64,000 bases of DNA from an uncultured Kordiimonas sp. (GTDB lineage: Bacteria > Pseudomonadota > Alphaproteobacteria > Sphingomonadales > Kordiimonadaceae): assembly GCA_947500295.1 (NCBI GenBank), contig CANMRM010000001.1, positions 868,001-932,000 on the forward strand, read 5' to 3'. Of this stretch, positions 9,192 to 18,420 are shown piece after piece; the first letter of the stretch is position 1; the number at the start of each line of letters is the position of its first letter. The position numbers were made by a program, and so were the translations under genes. The notes beneath the pieces are model-generated. The model worked only from the letters and a program-made list of their open reading frames with translations. It was not told the DNA's origin and did not search any database.

Positions 9192-10280
9192 CTAGTCTTT
9201 ATCGAATTCAGCGAGGATAGCATCTGTGTCAGCGCCTTTTTGTGCGGGGCCATGCCGCACTTCGGGTGCTGTTCTGGAAAACTTGGGTGTTGGCGCAGGC
9301 TGGGTCACGCCGTCCACTTCGATGAAGCTGTTTCTCGCCTGATTGTGGGGATGCTGGTGTGCTTCCCAGAAGGGGATAACGGGTGCGAAGCAGGCATCGG
9401 TGCCACCAAGCAGGTCTTGCCATTCAGCTAACGACTTGCTTTTGAATATGCCTGTGAGCTCGGTTTTCAGTGCAGCCCACTCACCGGGGTTCAGGTGCTT
9501 CTGCATCCAGCTTTCGTCCAGGCCGGCTTTGTCGATGAAGACCTGCATAAACTGCGGTTCAATCGCGCCGAAAGCGACATACTCGCCGTCTTTTGTCTCG
9601 AATGTTCCGTAAAAATGTGCCCCACCATCCAAGAGGTTCACACCGCGCATTGGTGCCCAGCGGTGGCTCGCCATCAGCGAATGAAAAATCGACATCAAAG
9701 CAGACGACCCTTCGACCATGCTTACGTCTACAACCTGGCCTTTGCCGGACTTCTGTGCCTCCAGGAGCGCGCACACAAGCCCGAATGCCAGCATCATGCC
9801 GCCGCCGCCATAGTCGCCAACCAGATTAAGCGGTGCAACAGGCGGCGCACCAGCAGGGCCCATTGCGTGCAGCGCGCCCGAGAGCGCGATGTAATTGATG
9901 TCGTGCCCGGCTGTTTGGGCAAGCGGACCAGATTGCCCCCAGCCGGTCATGCGTCCATATACCAGTTGCGGATTTACCGCGGCGACTACGTCTGGTCCGA
10001 GGTCCAGCTTTTCCATTACGCCCGGCCTGTAACCTTCAAACAAGGCATCCGCTGTCTGGCACAGCTTGAGGAAAGCGGCCTTGCCGTCGTCGGACTTGAG
10101 GTCCAGCTCAATGGACCGTTTGCCGCGCCGGTTGATGTCCACCTTCAGCTCTGCCCCGCCGGAACCCGGCCGGTCGACAGCAATAACTTCAGCACCCATG
10201 TCTGCGAACATCATACCCGCAAATGGTCCCGGCCCGATGCCGACAACTTCTATGATACGGTAGCCCGCCAGTGGTCCCAT
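9192..10280 (-). CDS. Alpha-methylacyl-CoA racemase (CoA-transferase family III)
   Basis: About 362 residues of the CaiB/BaiF fold. Segments specific to alpha-methylacyl-CoA racemase are GHDINYIALSGALHAMGPAG, with the catalytic His, then PLNLVGDYGGGGMMLAFG with the catalytic Asp, and DGGAHFYGTFETKDGEYVAF. The family interconverts (R)- and (S)-2-methylacyl-CoA esters during branched-chain lipid or sterol side-chain degradation. I place the start at 10280, where GAAGAGG precedes ATG; a TTG at 10313 would add 11 residues. The nearby 3-hydroxyacyl-CoA dehydrogenase on the same strand (12925-13695) is compatible with acyl-CoA catabolism. Confidence 0.9.
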   Translation of the reverse strand: MGPLAGYRIIEVVGIGPGPFAGMMFADMGAEVIAVDRPGSGGAELKVDINRRGKRSIELDLKSDDGKAAFLKLCQTADALFEGYRPGVMEKLDLGPDVVAAVNPQLVYGRMTGWGQSGPLAQTAGHDINYIALSGALHAMGPAGAPPVAPLNLVGDYGGGGMMLAFGLVCALLEAQKSGKGQVVDVSMVEGSSALMSIFHSLMASHRWAPMRGVNLLDGGAHFYGTFETKDGEYVAFGAIEPQFMQVFIDKAGLDESWMQKHLNPGEWAALKTELTGIFKSKSLAEWQDLLGGTDACFAPVIPFWEAHQHPHNQARNSFIEVDGVTQPAPTPKFSRTAPEVRHGPAQKGADTDAILAEFDKD

Positions 10281-10430
10281 TGTCGCCTCTTCAACAAAAT
10301 CGTCTTGAATCAAAGTAGAAGGATAGCGCGCTGAGGCAAGAGCTTGATCTTTCAGCTCAGCGTTGAAAGCCTGCTCGACTATCGTTACATGTTTTATCAG
10401 GCGCCATTATCGGTCGCTGAAGGAGGGGGT

Positions 10431-10988
10431 ATGGAATTTTACGTTATCGTCGGAATCGTATTGATTGGTTTGTACATCATGTACGCCAAGGCAATTCAAA
10501 TAAAAAACCGCGCATTTGAAGCTGCGTCTTCGATAGAGGTGCAATTGCAAAAAAGGCGCGACCTGATCCCAAATATCCTCACGCTTGCCAAGAAATTCAT
10601 GGATCATGAAAAGGAACTACTCGCCGAGCTGACGGACTTGCGATCCCGGGCAGGTTCAGTGGGCAGTGGACCGGATGCGCTTAAGGATGAACTGGCGCTC
10701 GACAGCAGCATCGGCAGTGTGCTCGGTCGATTTTTTGCCGTTGCTGAAAATTACCCTGACCTGAAATCACAGGCGACTGTCGTCCGTGCGCAGGAAACCT
10801 ATGAAGAGGTGGAAGGCCACATTGCAGCAGCGCGACGTTTCTACAATTCGGCTGTCACGGACCTCAATAACGCGATCGAAACGTTTCCGATGTCCATATT
10901 CACAAATATGGTAGGCGCAAAACGTTTGCCCTATTTTGAGGCAACAGCGGAAGCATCTGCGCCAGTCAAAGCTGAAGATTATCTTTGA
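10431..10988 (+). CDS. LemA family protein
   Basis: About 185 residues: one N-terminal membrane helix (EFYVIVGIVLIGLYIMYAKA) followed by the LemA helical domain. The diagnostic LemA segment is AASSIEVQLQKRRDLIPNIL, then HEKELLAELTDLRSRAG. LemA proteins are membrane-anchored coiled-coil proteins of unclear function, with the bulk probably outside the cytoplasmic membrane. The start is fixed by AGGAGGGGG two bases before the ATG at 10431. The stop overlaps the next gene by four bases (TTGA), and two DUF3137 genes follow, a known type of association. Confidence 0.9.
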   Translation: MEFYVIVGIVLIGLYIMYAKAIQIKNRAFEAASSIEVQLQKRRDLIPNILTLAKKFMDHEKELLAELTDLRSRAGSVGSGPDALKDELALDSSIGSVLGRFFAVAENYPDLKSQATVVRAQETYEEVEGHIAAARRFYNSAVTDLNNAIETFPMSIFTNMVGAKRLPYFEATAEASAPVKAEDYL

Positions 10989-11947
10989 CGGTGCCTCGTC
11001 AAAGCGTGCCGTTGGTATATGGCAAAAAGCGGGCGGATACTGCTGATTATACGGCGGTGCCAACAGCAGCTGACAACGAAAAGCCACCTGAAATTGAGGA
11101 GGCAGACGTTGAGCAGATTTTTGTTTCCTTTGAGGCTCGCCGCAAGCCCTGCATATGGTTGTTTGCTATTGGCCTTGCAGCGACGGTTGTAGCTGCCGGT
11201 TACACTTTCCTGCACGCCGTCGACAAAGACTGGGCGATTGCGGTTTTGGTGGTGGGCGGTCTGCTGTCATATGCGCCCGTCAGAATGCTTCAGAACGAAT
11301 TTAAAGATCGCCTTATTCCGCAGATCCTGGGTGGCTACGGTTTCACATACGACAGAAAGGCGCGGCGCGTGCGATTGGCGGACTATGCGGATGTGTTGCC
11401 CAGTTATACCTCTTCCAGTCTCACGGATCATTTTTGGGGCGCCAGCGACAACATCAAAATGAGTGTAGCTGAACTCACGCTCCGGAGAAAGTCGGGTAAG
11501 AATTCCCGTACAGTTTTTGATGGGTTCTTGTGCCGTTTTGACTATCCAAGGCGCGCGAAAGTTGAGGTGGCAGTCAAATCGGACGGCGGTGCGATTGGCC
11601 AGTTTTTCAGCGGTATCTTCACATCTGGTGAACGTGTGAAGCTTGAGGACCCTGTATTTGAGGAGCGATTTGATGTGTACAGTTCGGATCAGGTGGCAGC
11701 CCGCTATGTGCTGACGCCGTCTGTGATGCAGCGATTGATCGACCTCGAACGGCGGCACCGAGGATTACGCGCCATATTTCGTGGCACCGAGATATTACTG
11801 GCCATCCCGGATGGTACAGATTTCTTTCATCCCGGCAGCTTTCTGTCGCCGATTGATCGCAACATCGTCCGGCAGTTTCATGCTGATATGAAGGGGGTGT
11901 TTGCCTTTGTTGATGCGCTGAAACTGGACGCCGAAACAAAGATTTGA
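10985..11947 (+). CDS. DUF3137 membrane protein, first copy
   Basis: A 320-residue protein with two adjacent membrane segments (residues about 60-100) and a soluble C-terminal domain with the DUF3137 core, for example FDVYSSDQVAARYVLTPSVM near residue 230. The function of the family is unknown; it commonly accompanies LemA. The start (TTG at 10985, or GTG at 10991) overlaps the LemA stop, so the genes are coupled. The downstream neighbour is a clear paralogue. A short proline- and charge-rich N-terminal tail precedes the first helix. Confidence 0.82.
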   Translation: MTVPRQSVPLVYGKKRADTADYTAVPTAADNEKPPEIEEADVEQIFVSFEARRKPCIWLFAIGLAATVVAAGYTFLHAVDKDWAIAVLVVGGLLSYAPVRMLQNEFKDRLIPQILGGYGFTYDRKARRVRLADYADVLPSYTSSSLTDHFWGASDNIKMSVAELTLRRKSGKNSRTVFDGFLCRFDYPRRAKVEVAVKSDGGAIGQFFSGIFTSGERVKLEDPVFEERFDVYSSDQVAARYVLTPSVMQRLIDLERRHRGLRAIFRGTEILLAIPDGTDFFHPGSFLSPIDRNIVRQFHADMKGVFAFVDALKLDAETKI

Positions 11948-11990
11948 ACCACCGGTTCACCCGCTTCAAGGGGAGAGTACAATACATAAA

Positions 11991-12917
11991 GTGCCTGATA
12001 CGCCACCACGAGAGCCGCGACGTTCAGCGCCAAGTGCGCTGGACCATCGACGTATTTATGAATTGCTGGACGAATTTGAGGCACAGCGAAAGAAGTATTT
12101 TGCGTGGACCGTTAACCTGGCTATCGGCTCAATCCTCTTCTTTATCACGTTCATCAGTCTACCATTTGTGACATTCTCGGATACCAAAAACTTCAGCGAT
12201 TTAAGTCTCGTATTAGCCGCAGTAACGGGAGCGGTGGCGTTTTTACCCGTAAGTTTGTTGAGGCTGAAATTCAAAGAAACACTAATACCGAAAATCCTGG
12301 ATCAGTACCATTTGCAGTATGATTTCCATGCCAACCATCCACCACCAGATGAATTCATGGCTATGTTGCCGGCATTTTCCGATTACGAGGTTTCTGACCA
12401 TTTTTTCGGGAGATACAATAGCATCAACATTAACATGGCAGAGCTGCAGTTGCGCCTGGGTTTGCCCAGATGGAGCACTTTGGTTTTTTCCGGGCTCATC
12501 GGTCAATTTGATATGCCAAAGTGGGTCGACGGTGATGTATTTGTGCATTCAAACGCTGGCAGCTATGGATTTGGTGCGGGTGGTTTAATGTCGAGCGCTC
12601 GCCGGGTAAGGCTTGAGGACCCGTTGTTTGAAGACCGTTTTGAAGTTTATTCAGATGATCAGGTGGTTGCGCGCTACATACTGACGCCAAGCATGATGGA
12701 ACGGTTTATCCGCCTCGATCATTATCATCCGGGCCTGCGCGTTCGTTTTATCAAAAACCAGATCTATTTGATCCTGCCCAATGCGCCAGATTTGTTCGAA
12801 ACGAAATTCTTCTTTTCCCCCATCGAACCGAAAATTGTCGAGCAGTTTCAGCGCGACATCGAGATGATACTGGATCTCGTTGATACGCTGAAACTGGGCT
12901 CTAACTCGAAAACTTAG
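11991..12917 (+). CDS. DUF3137 membrane protein, second copy
   Basis: A 308-residue paralogue of the preceding gene with the same layout: a charged N-terminus with EAQRKKYFAWTVNL leading into two membrane helices, then the soluble domain with FEVYSDDQVVARYILTPSMM. Identity is highest around this block and lower elsewhere, so the duplication is not recent. The likely GTG start at 11991 follows GGGGAGAG, but with long spacing. It ends eight bases before a convergent dehydrogenase gene. Together with LemA it forms a three-gene unit of unknown function at the membrane. Confidence 0.8.
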   Translation: MPDTPPREPRRSAPSALDHRRIYELLDEFEAQRKKYFAWTVNLAIGSILFFITFISLPFVTFSDTKNFSDLSLVLAAVTGAVAFLPVSLLRLKFKETLIPKILDQYHLQYDFHANHPPPDEFMAMLPAFSDYEVSDHFFGRYNSININMAELQLRLGLPRWSTLVFSGLIGQFDMPKWVDGDVFVHSNAGSYGFGAGGLMSSARRVRLEDPLFEDRFEVYSDDQVVARYILTPSMMERFIRLDHYHPGLRVRFIKNQIYLILPNAPDLFETKFFFSPIEPKIVEQFQRDIEMILDLVDTLKLGSNSKT

Positions 12918-12924
12918 CTGGCCG

Positions 12925-13695
12925 CTATTTCGGCGCCATGCGGGCGGCGGCATCCATTCTGATTGTTTCGCCGTTCAGATACGCGTTTTCGACAATATGA
13001 CCTGCGAGCTTGGCGTATTCTTCAGGCATGCCGAGGCGCTTGGGGAATACAACTTGTTCCTTGAGGCTCTCGACAGCCGCTTCGGGCAGGCCATCAAACA
13101 AGGGTGTGTGAATGAAACCCGGCGCAATGGTCATGACGCGAATACCCTGGCGGGCAAATTCACGAGCTGTTGGCAGCGTGAGGCCAACAATGCCACCTTT
13201 GGACGCAGCATAGGCCGCCTGACCGATCTGGCCTTCATAGGCAGCGACAGAGGCTGTGTTGATGATCACACCGCGCTCGCCGTCTTCGCCCGCCTCGTTT
13301 TTGGCCATGGCTTGGGCCGCTTCTGCCAGCATATTGAAGCTACCGATTAGGTTAACACCGATAACCCGGCGGAAGTGATCCATTGGGTAGCGGTTTCCTT
13401 CGCGGTCCAGCACTTTTTCAGGATTGCCGATGCCAGCGCAATTGACGGCGGCATGCAGGCCGCCAAACTCCGAAACAGCGAGGGATACAGCCGCTTTCAC
13501 ATCGGCTTCGCTGGTGACATCGGTCCGGATGTAGCGAGCCTTTCCGTCCAGCTCTTTCTCCAGCGCCATGCCCATGTCGTCGTTGACGTCGACGATGACC
13601 GCATTTGCCCCCTTTTCGACAAACGAGCGTACGGTTGCGCGGCCAAGGCCAGAGGCGCCGCCGGTGACAAGGACAGTTTTGCTCGCAATATCCAT
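12925..13695 (-). CDS. 3-hydroxyacyl-CoA dehydrogenase, SDR family (type 2)
   Basis: A 256-residue short-chain dehydrogenase. It has the NAD(P)-binding TGGASGLG near residue 12, an NCAGIG motif, the catalytic Ser in NTASVAAYEG, and YAASKGG with the Tyr-Lys pair. The pattern of the segment PMDHFRRVIGVNLIGSFNML and the late IRMDAAARMAP end resemble 17beta-HSD10/type 2 3-hydroxyacyl-CoA dehydrogenases, which oxidise 3-hydroxyacyl-CoA or 3-hydroxy-2-methylacyl-CoA. The ATG at 13695 follows GGAGAAA. With the nearby racemase it suggests branched acyl-CoA breakdown, though substrate assignment within this superfamily is uncertain. Confidence 0.87.
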   Translation of the reverse strand: MDIASKTVLVTGGASGLGRATVRSFVEKGANAVIVDVNDDMGMALEKELDGKARYIRTDVTSEADVKAAVSLAVSEFGGLHAAVNCAGIGNPEKVLDREGNRYPMDHFRRVIGVNLIGSFNMLAEAAQAMAKNEAGEDGERGVIINTASVAAYEGQIGQAAYAASKGGIVGLTLPTAREFARQGIRVMTIAPGFIHTPLFDGLPEAAVESLKEQVVFPKRLGMPEEYAKLAGHIVENAYLNGETIRMDAAARMAPK

Positions 13696-13940
13696 CAAAT
13701 TTCTCCAGAAACCAGTGTTTGAAAATTGGCCGGACCATAAGCGAACCAGCGCCTGTGCGGCAAGCGCGAAATCCAGTAATCGATCGCTTCCATCGGATTG
13801 ATCGAAAGAAACCTGAGGTGGACAGGGATCATAATATTGTGATGCCGACTAACGCCTGTTAAAGCTTGGCATTCGACCATCAGCCCCCCATATCGCTGGC
13901 ACGAGAACAAACGGGCGGGCTTGGGAGCAGGAGATTTCCG

Positions 13941-15290
13941 ATGAGCTATGATTATGATTTATTTGTCATTGGTGCCGGATCCGGTGGTGTACGCGCCAGC
14001 CGAATTGCCGCAGGTTTTGGTGCCAAGGTTGCGGTGGCGGAAGAATACCGGGTGGGTGGCACTTGTGTAATTCGGGGCTGTGTTCCCAAAAAGCTGATGG
14101 TTTATGCTTCACATTTCTCCGAAGATTTTGAGAGCGCGCGTGGTTTTGGCTGGACCGTTGGTGAAACATCCTTCGACTGGAAAACCCTGATCGAACGCAA
14201 GGACGCCGAAATTGATCGTCTGAACGGGCTCTATATCAAGAACCTTGAAGGGGCAGGGGTCGAAATCATTAATGGGCGGGCAACTGTTGAAGGTCCAAAC
14301 AGCGTGCGTGTCGGCGACACTCTGTACTCGGCCAAATATATTCTGGTTGCCACCGGCGGCTGGCCAACCATGCCGGACGTGCCAGGCATTGAACATGCCA
14401 TAACATCCAATGAGGTTTTCCATCTGGAAGACCTGCCTGAAGATGTGGTCGTCGTTGGTGGTGGGTATATCGCTGTTGAGTTTGCCGGTGTATTCCACGG
14501 CATGGGCGCAAAGGTGACCCAGCTCTACAGGAGTGAGCAGATTTTGCGCGGGTTTGACGATGAAATCCGCGGGCATCTGCATAACGAAATGATCAAGAAG
14601 GGCATCGATCTCAGGACCAATGTCAATATCAACGCAATCGAGAAAACGGATGACGGCCTGCTGTTGCACCTGACGGACGGTAGCGAGCTGAAGACCAAAG
14701 CTGTGATGTATGCAACAGGCCGCGCACCGAATAGCAAAAACCTGGGTTTGCATGATGCAGGCGTGGCGTGTGACGAAAAAGGCGCGATCATGGTCGACGC
14801 CTACAGTAAAACAAACATTGATAGCATTTATGCTGTGGGGGATGTGACCGACCGCGTGGCGTTAACCCCGGTCGCGATCAAGGAGGGGCATGCCTTTGCG
14901 CTAACTGTGTTTGGTGGTACTCCGGTTTCGCCAGAGCATGATGCCATTCCGACCGCTGTATTTTCACAACCGCCTATCGGGACAGTTGGTCTGACAGAAT
15001 CGGAAGCACGGGCCACGCATGGTGAAATCAGCGTATTCACGTCTGATTTCCGGCCGATGAAACACACACTGGGCGGCTCTGACGAGCGAGCTTTTACCAA
15101 ACTGATTGTCGATAAGAAATCCGACGTTGTTGTGGGTGCGCATATGATTGGCATCGATGCCGCCGAGATTATTCAGGGTATTGGCATTGCTGTCAAAGCA
15201 GGTCTGACCAAAGCGCAATTTGATCAGACTGTGGCGGTGCATCCGTCAACAGCAGAAGAATTTGTTCTGATGAGAACACCGCGCTCGTGA
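13941..15290 (+). CDS. gor: Glutathione-disulfide reductase
   Basis: A 449-residue FAD/NADPH disulfide reductase. The FAD site is GAGSGGVRASRIAA. The redox cysteines are Cys42 and Cys47 in GGTCVIRGCVPKK. The second Rossmann motif is VVGGGYIAVEFAG, and the C-terminal HPSTAEEF carries the catalytic His and Glu. The sequence fits glutathione reductase better than dihydrolipoamide or mercuric reductase. It reduces GSSG in the cytoplasm. The ATG at 13941 follows AGGAGA; an upstream in-frame codon at 13866 is unlikely. A glutathione S-transferase lies at 22 kb but is not linked. Confidence 0.94.
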   Translation: MSYDYDLFVIGAGSGGVRASRIAAGFGAKVAVAEEYRVGGTCVIRGCVPKKLMVYASHFSEDFESARGFGWTVGETSFDWKTLIERKDAEIDRLNGLYIKNLEGAGVEIINGRATVEGPNSVRVGDTLYSAKYILVATGGWPTMPDVPGIEHAITSNEVFHLEDLPEDVVVVGGGYIAVEFAGVFHGMGAKVTQLYRSEQILRGFDDEIRGHLHNEMIKKGIDLRTNVNINAIEKTDDGLLLHLTDGSELKTKAVMYATGRAPNSKNLGLHDAGVACDEKGAIMVDAYSKTNIDSIYAVGDVTDRVALTPVAIKEGHAFALTVFGGTPVSPEHDAIPTAVFSQPPIGTVGLTESEARATHGEISVFTSDFRPMKHTLGGSDERAFTKLIVDKKSDVVVGAHMIGIDAAEIIQGIGIAVKAGLTKAQFDQTVAVHPSTAEEFVLMRTPRS

Positions 15291-15307
15291 ATGAAAATTG
15301 GGCTATA

Positions 15308-15325
15308 TTAGAATGGTATTCTTAA
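15308..15325. promoter_or_regulatory. AGAAT-ggt-ATTCT dyad upstream of korA
   Basis: A dyad with TTAGAAT on one side and ATTCTTAA on the other lies about 150 bases before korA in an AT-rich stretch that should hold the promoter. The shape recalls iron-control boxes bound by Irr-type regulators in alphaproteobacteria, and the iron-sulfur nature of the enzyme would fit. The match is judged by eye only and the assignment is tentative. Confidence 0.3.
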
Positions 15326-15471
15326 ATTACCTATAATTTAGCCACAGAATAGAAAATATATGTCGTACGTGGGTATGTGAAAGGTGTAAAGATTGCCTGT
15401 GCCCACAAAGCGGCATATGTAAGATTTATGCGCTCTCTCGCGCGTGCTTTGGGAAGCGAAGGACAGTCTAG

Positions 15472-17322
15472 ATGACTTCAGAAATTCAGGAGCTTGAGTC
15501 AGCGGTCGTGCGGTTTGCCGGCGACAGCGGCGATGGCATGCAACTTACGGGCAGTCAGTTTACGACCTCCACAGCGCTTGAGGGCAGTGACTTGGCCACA
15601 TTCCCGGATTTTCCGGCGGAAATCAGGGCACCGGTCGGTACCACTTTTGGTGTGTCGGCATTCCAGATCAACTTTGGCGGCCGCGCGATCAAAACTGTCG
15701 GTGACCATCCTGATGTCCTTGTCGCGATGAACCCTGCAGCCCTCAAGACCAACCTCGATAATTTGCGGTCCGGCGGCCTGCTTGTGCTGGACAGTGGGTC
15801 TTTCACGAAACGCAATCTGCAAAAAGCGGGTTATGACGACAACCCGATCGGCACGCCGATGCTTGAAGACTATCAGGTCATCGACCTCGATATTTCGAAG
15901 TTGACGCTTGAAGCGGTGAAGGAGTTTGGTCTCGGCAACAAAGAAGCCCTGCGATGCAAAAACATGTGGACGCTGGGGATGATGCTCTGGATGTTCAGTC
16001 GCAAGCGCGAGCCGGTGGTTGACTGGCTCAACAAGAAATTTGCCAAGAAACCCGATATCGCGCAGTCCAACGTGGCAGCGCTCAATGCAGGTCATGCGTT
16101 TGGCGAAACAGCGGAGCTGAATGTTTCGCTCAAGCGTTATCACATTGGCGCCAAGAAAACCGAGCCCGGGCTGTATCGCACCGTCACCGGCAGCCAGGCG
16201 CTTTCCTGGGGTATTGCGGCTGGCGGCGAGCTTGCCGGCTTGCAGATTATGCTCGGCAGCTACCCGATTACACCAGCTTCCCCTATCCTTCACACGCTGT
16301 CCGGCATGAAGGAGATGGGTGTCGTGACTTTTCAGGCGGAAGATGAAATTGCCGCGATTTGTGCCGCTATCGGTGCCTCCTACGCGGGCTCACTTGGTGT
16401 GACCAGTTCGTCTGGGCCGGGTATTGCGCTGAAGTCCGAAGCACTGGGTCTGGCTATTTCAACAGAGCTGCCGGTAGTTGTGATCAACAGCCAGCGGGGC
16501 GGCCCGTCGACAGGTCTGCCAACAAAAACCGAACAATCCGATCTCTATCAGGCGATTTATGGTCGCAACGGCGATGCGCCCTTGCCGGTGATCGCAACCC
16601 GGAGCCCGGGTGATTGTTTCGAAGTGGCAATCGAGGCTTGCCGCCTTGCCGTCAAATACATGACACCCGTCATGCTTTTGACCGACGGTTTCATCGCAAA
16701 TGCAGCTGAACCGTGGAAGCTGCCTGACCTTGACGCGCTTGAGCCTTTCAAGGTTGAGTTTGCGAAGACCCCGGCGGAAGGAGAAGAGTTTAATCCTTTC
16801 AAGCGAGACGATGAGACGCTTGCCCGTAACTGGGGTATCCCGGGCGTGAAGGGTACGGAGCACCGGGTTGGTGGTATCGAGAAAAGTTTTGATACCGGTC
16901 ATATCTCTTATGACCCGGCAAACCATCAGAAGATGACCGACACCCGCTTCGCTAAAATCGACGGCATTGCAAATGACATCCCCCTTCAGGATGTAGACCA
17001 GGGTGATGAAGGGGCGACGCTCGCGGTTGTCGGATGGGGGTCCACTTATGGACCGATCTCCGAAGCTGTGAAAGCTGCGCGTGCTGACGGCATGAATGTC
17101 AGCCATATTCATATCAAATATCTGAACCCCTTCCCGCGCAATCTGGGTGATCTCCTGAACAGTTTTGACAAGGTGCTTGTGCCTGAAATGAATGCGGGCC
17201 AGCTGAAAACGGTTTTGAGGGACAAGTTCCTGATTGATGCGAGGCCTTTGAATCAGGTGTCTGGACTACCGTTTAAAATCGAAGATATACTGTCGGCGAT
17301 CCGCGCCGAAGTCAGCGCATAA
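15472..17322 (+). CDS. korA: 2-oxoacid:ferredoxin oxidoreductase, fused gamma-alpha subunit
   Basis: A 616-residue protein joining an N-terminal gamma domain (residues about 1-195; RFAGDSGDGMQLTGSQF) to the alpha domain (from about 235; GSYPITPASPILHTL, then VTSSSGPGIALKSEALGL and the NSQRGGPSTGLPTKTEQSD segment). This architecture is that of 2-oxoglutarate:ferredoxin oxidoreductase, which makes succinyl-CoA, CO2 and reduced ferredoxin, often in place of or beside the 2-oxoglutarate dehydrogenase complex. Other 2-oxoacids are possible substrates. The beta subunit follows 11 bases downstream. No separate ferredoxin gene is visible nearby. Confidence 0.92.
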   Translation: MTSEIQELESAVVRFAGDSGDGMQLTGSQFTTSTALEGSDLATFPDFPAEIRAPVGTTFGVSAFQINFGGRAIKTVGDHPDVLVAMNPAALKTNLDNLRSGGLLVLDSGSFTKRNLQKAGYDDNPIGTPMLEDYQVIDLDISKLTLEAVKEFGLGNKEALRCKNMWTLGMMLWMFSRKREPVVDWLNKKFAKKPDIAQSNVAALNAGHAFGETAELNVSLKRYHIGAKKTEPGLYRTVTGSQALSWGIAAGGELAGLQIMLGSYPITPASPILHTLSGMKEMGVVTFQAEDEIAAICAAIGASYAGSLGVTSSSGPGIALKSEALGLAISTELPVVVINSQRGGPSTGLPTKTEQSDLYQAIYGRNGDAPLPVIATRSPGDCFEVAIEACRLAVKYMTPVMLLTDGFIANAAEPWKLPDLDALEPFKVEFAKTPAEGEEFNPFKRDDETLARNWGIPGVKGTEHRVGGIEKSFDTGHISYDPANHQKMTDTRFAKIDGIANDIPLQDVDQGDEGATLAVVGWGSTYGPISEAVKAARADGMNVSHIHIKYLNPFPRNLGDLLNSFDKVLVPEMNAGQLKTVLRDKFLIDARPLNQVSGLPFKIEDILSAIRAEVSA

Positions 17323-17333
17323 GGGGCAAGGCT

Positions 17334-18359
17334 ATGAATGAGATGACAGCGCCAGCTCAGAAACTGACGATCAGGGACTTCACCAGTGACCAGGAAGTGC
17401 GTTGGTGCCCTGGTTGTGGTGACTATGCCATATTGAAATGCATGCAGCGCACACTGCCTGATCTGGGTGCAACGCCTGAAAATACGGTGTTTGTCTCGGG
17501 CATTGGCTGCTCCAGCCGTTTTCCCTATTACATGAGCACCTATGGTTTTCACACCATCCACGGGCGTGCACCAGCGGTGGCGACCGGCGTCAAACTGGCT
17601 AATCCAGACCTTGACGTCTGGCTGGTAACCGGCGACGGCGACGGCTTGTCGATTGGCGGCAACCATCTGATGCATGTGCTCCGGCGTGATGTGGATATCA
17701 ACATCCTGCTGTTCAACAACAAGATCTACGGCCTGACGAAGGGGCAGTATTCACCGACCTCAGACCCCGGGACCCGCGCGCCTTCGACGCCGCAAGGCTC
17801 GATCGACGCACCTCTGAATCCGATCGCCTTTGCCCTGGGCTCTGGTGCCCGGTTCGCAGCGCGCACGGTTGACACGGCACAGAAGCATATGCCCGGTGTG
17901 TTCACCCGGGCCCATGGTTTCAAGGGTGCTTCTTTTGTTGAAATCCTGCAGAACTGTATCGTCTATAATGATGCAACCTGGGCAGATGTAACCAACAAAG
18001 CGGTGGCAGCCGACAAGCAGCTGTTGCTGGAAAACGGCGAGAAGATGATCTTTGGCGCCGAGGCAAACAAAGGCATCCGTTTCAACCCTGACACGTTCGC
18101 GCTGGAGGTTATCACCATCGGCGAAGGCGGCGTCACCGAAGATGATGTGCTCACGCATGATGAAACAAACCTGCAACTTGCTCGCATGCTTGCTGAACTT
18201 GGAGCGCAGGACCATGAGCCAATGGCGATGGGTGTGCTTTACGCTGATCCGGCAGAAACCACCTACGAGCGGGCTGTCATTGATCAGGTGAACGAATACA
18301 AAGGCAAGCGTTCGCTGCGAGATACAATCTATGCAGGCCAGACGTGGGTCGTGGAATAG
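17334..18359 (+). CDS. korB: 2-oxoacid:ferredoxin oxidoreductase, beta subunit
   Basis: A 341-residue subunit that binds thiamine diphosphate and a [4Fe-4S] cluster. The cluster and cofactor cysteines are in VRWCPGCGDYAIL near residue 20 and in GIGCSSRFPYYM near residue 60. The diphosphate/Mg site is VTGDGDGLSIGGNH followed by NNKIYGLTKGQYSPTS. The SPTS-x-x-GT region and overall length match the 2-oxoglutarate group. It forms the catalytic heterodimer with the preceding fused subunit; the two are co-transcribed and followed by a strong terminator. Confidence 0.93.
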   Translation: MNEMTAPAQKLTIRDFTSDQEVRWCPGCGDYAILKCMQRTLPDLGATPENTVFVSGIGCSSRFPYYMSTYGFHTIHGRAPAVATGVKLANPDLDVWLVTGDGDGLSIGGNHLMHVLRRDVDINILLFNNKIYGLTKGQYSPTSDPGTRAPSTPQGSIDAPLNPIAFALGSGARFAARTVDTAQKHMPGVFTRAHGFKGASFVEILQNCIVYNDATWADVTNKAVAADKQLLLENGEKMIFGAEANKGIRFNPDTFALEVITIGEGGVTEDDVLTHDETNLQLARMLAELGAQDHEPMAMGVLYADPAETTYERAVIDQVNEYKGKRSLRDTIYAGQTWVVE

Positions 18360-18386
18360 AAGTCGCCTTCTAAAATAGTGTTTCAG

Positions 18387-18415
18387 AAAAACCCGGCTTG
18401 CCAGCCGGGTTTTTT
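18387..18415. terminator. Rho-independent terminator after korB
   Basis: A stem of AAAACCCGGCT pairing with AGCCGGGTTTT closes a four-base TGCC loop and runs into a T-tract. It lies 27 bases after the korB stop and just before the stop of the convergent CPBP gene, so with the A-run on its other side it could serve both strands. Confidence 0.9.
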
Positions 18416-18420
18416 GTGAC

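Noticed and set aside
9495-10334. 279-codon open frame opposite the racemase gene
   Set aside because: It is antisense to a gene with complete family motifs, has no domain or ribosome site, and its protein is Arg/Cys-rich as expected of a shadow frame.
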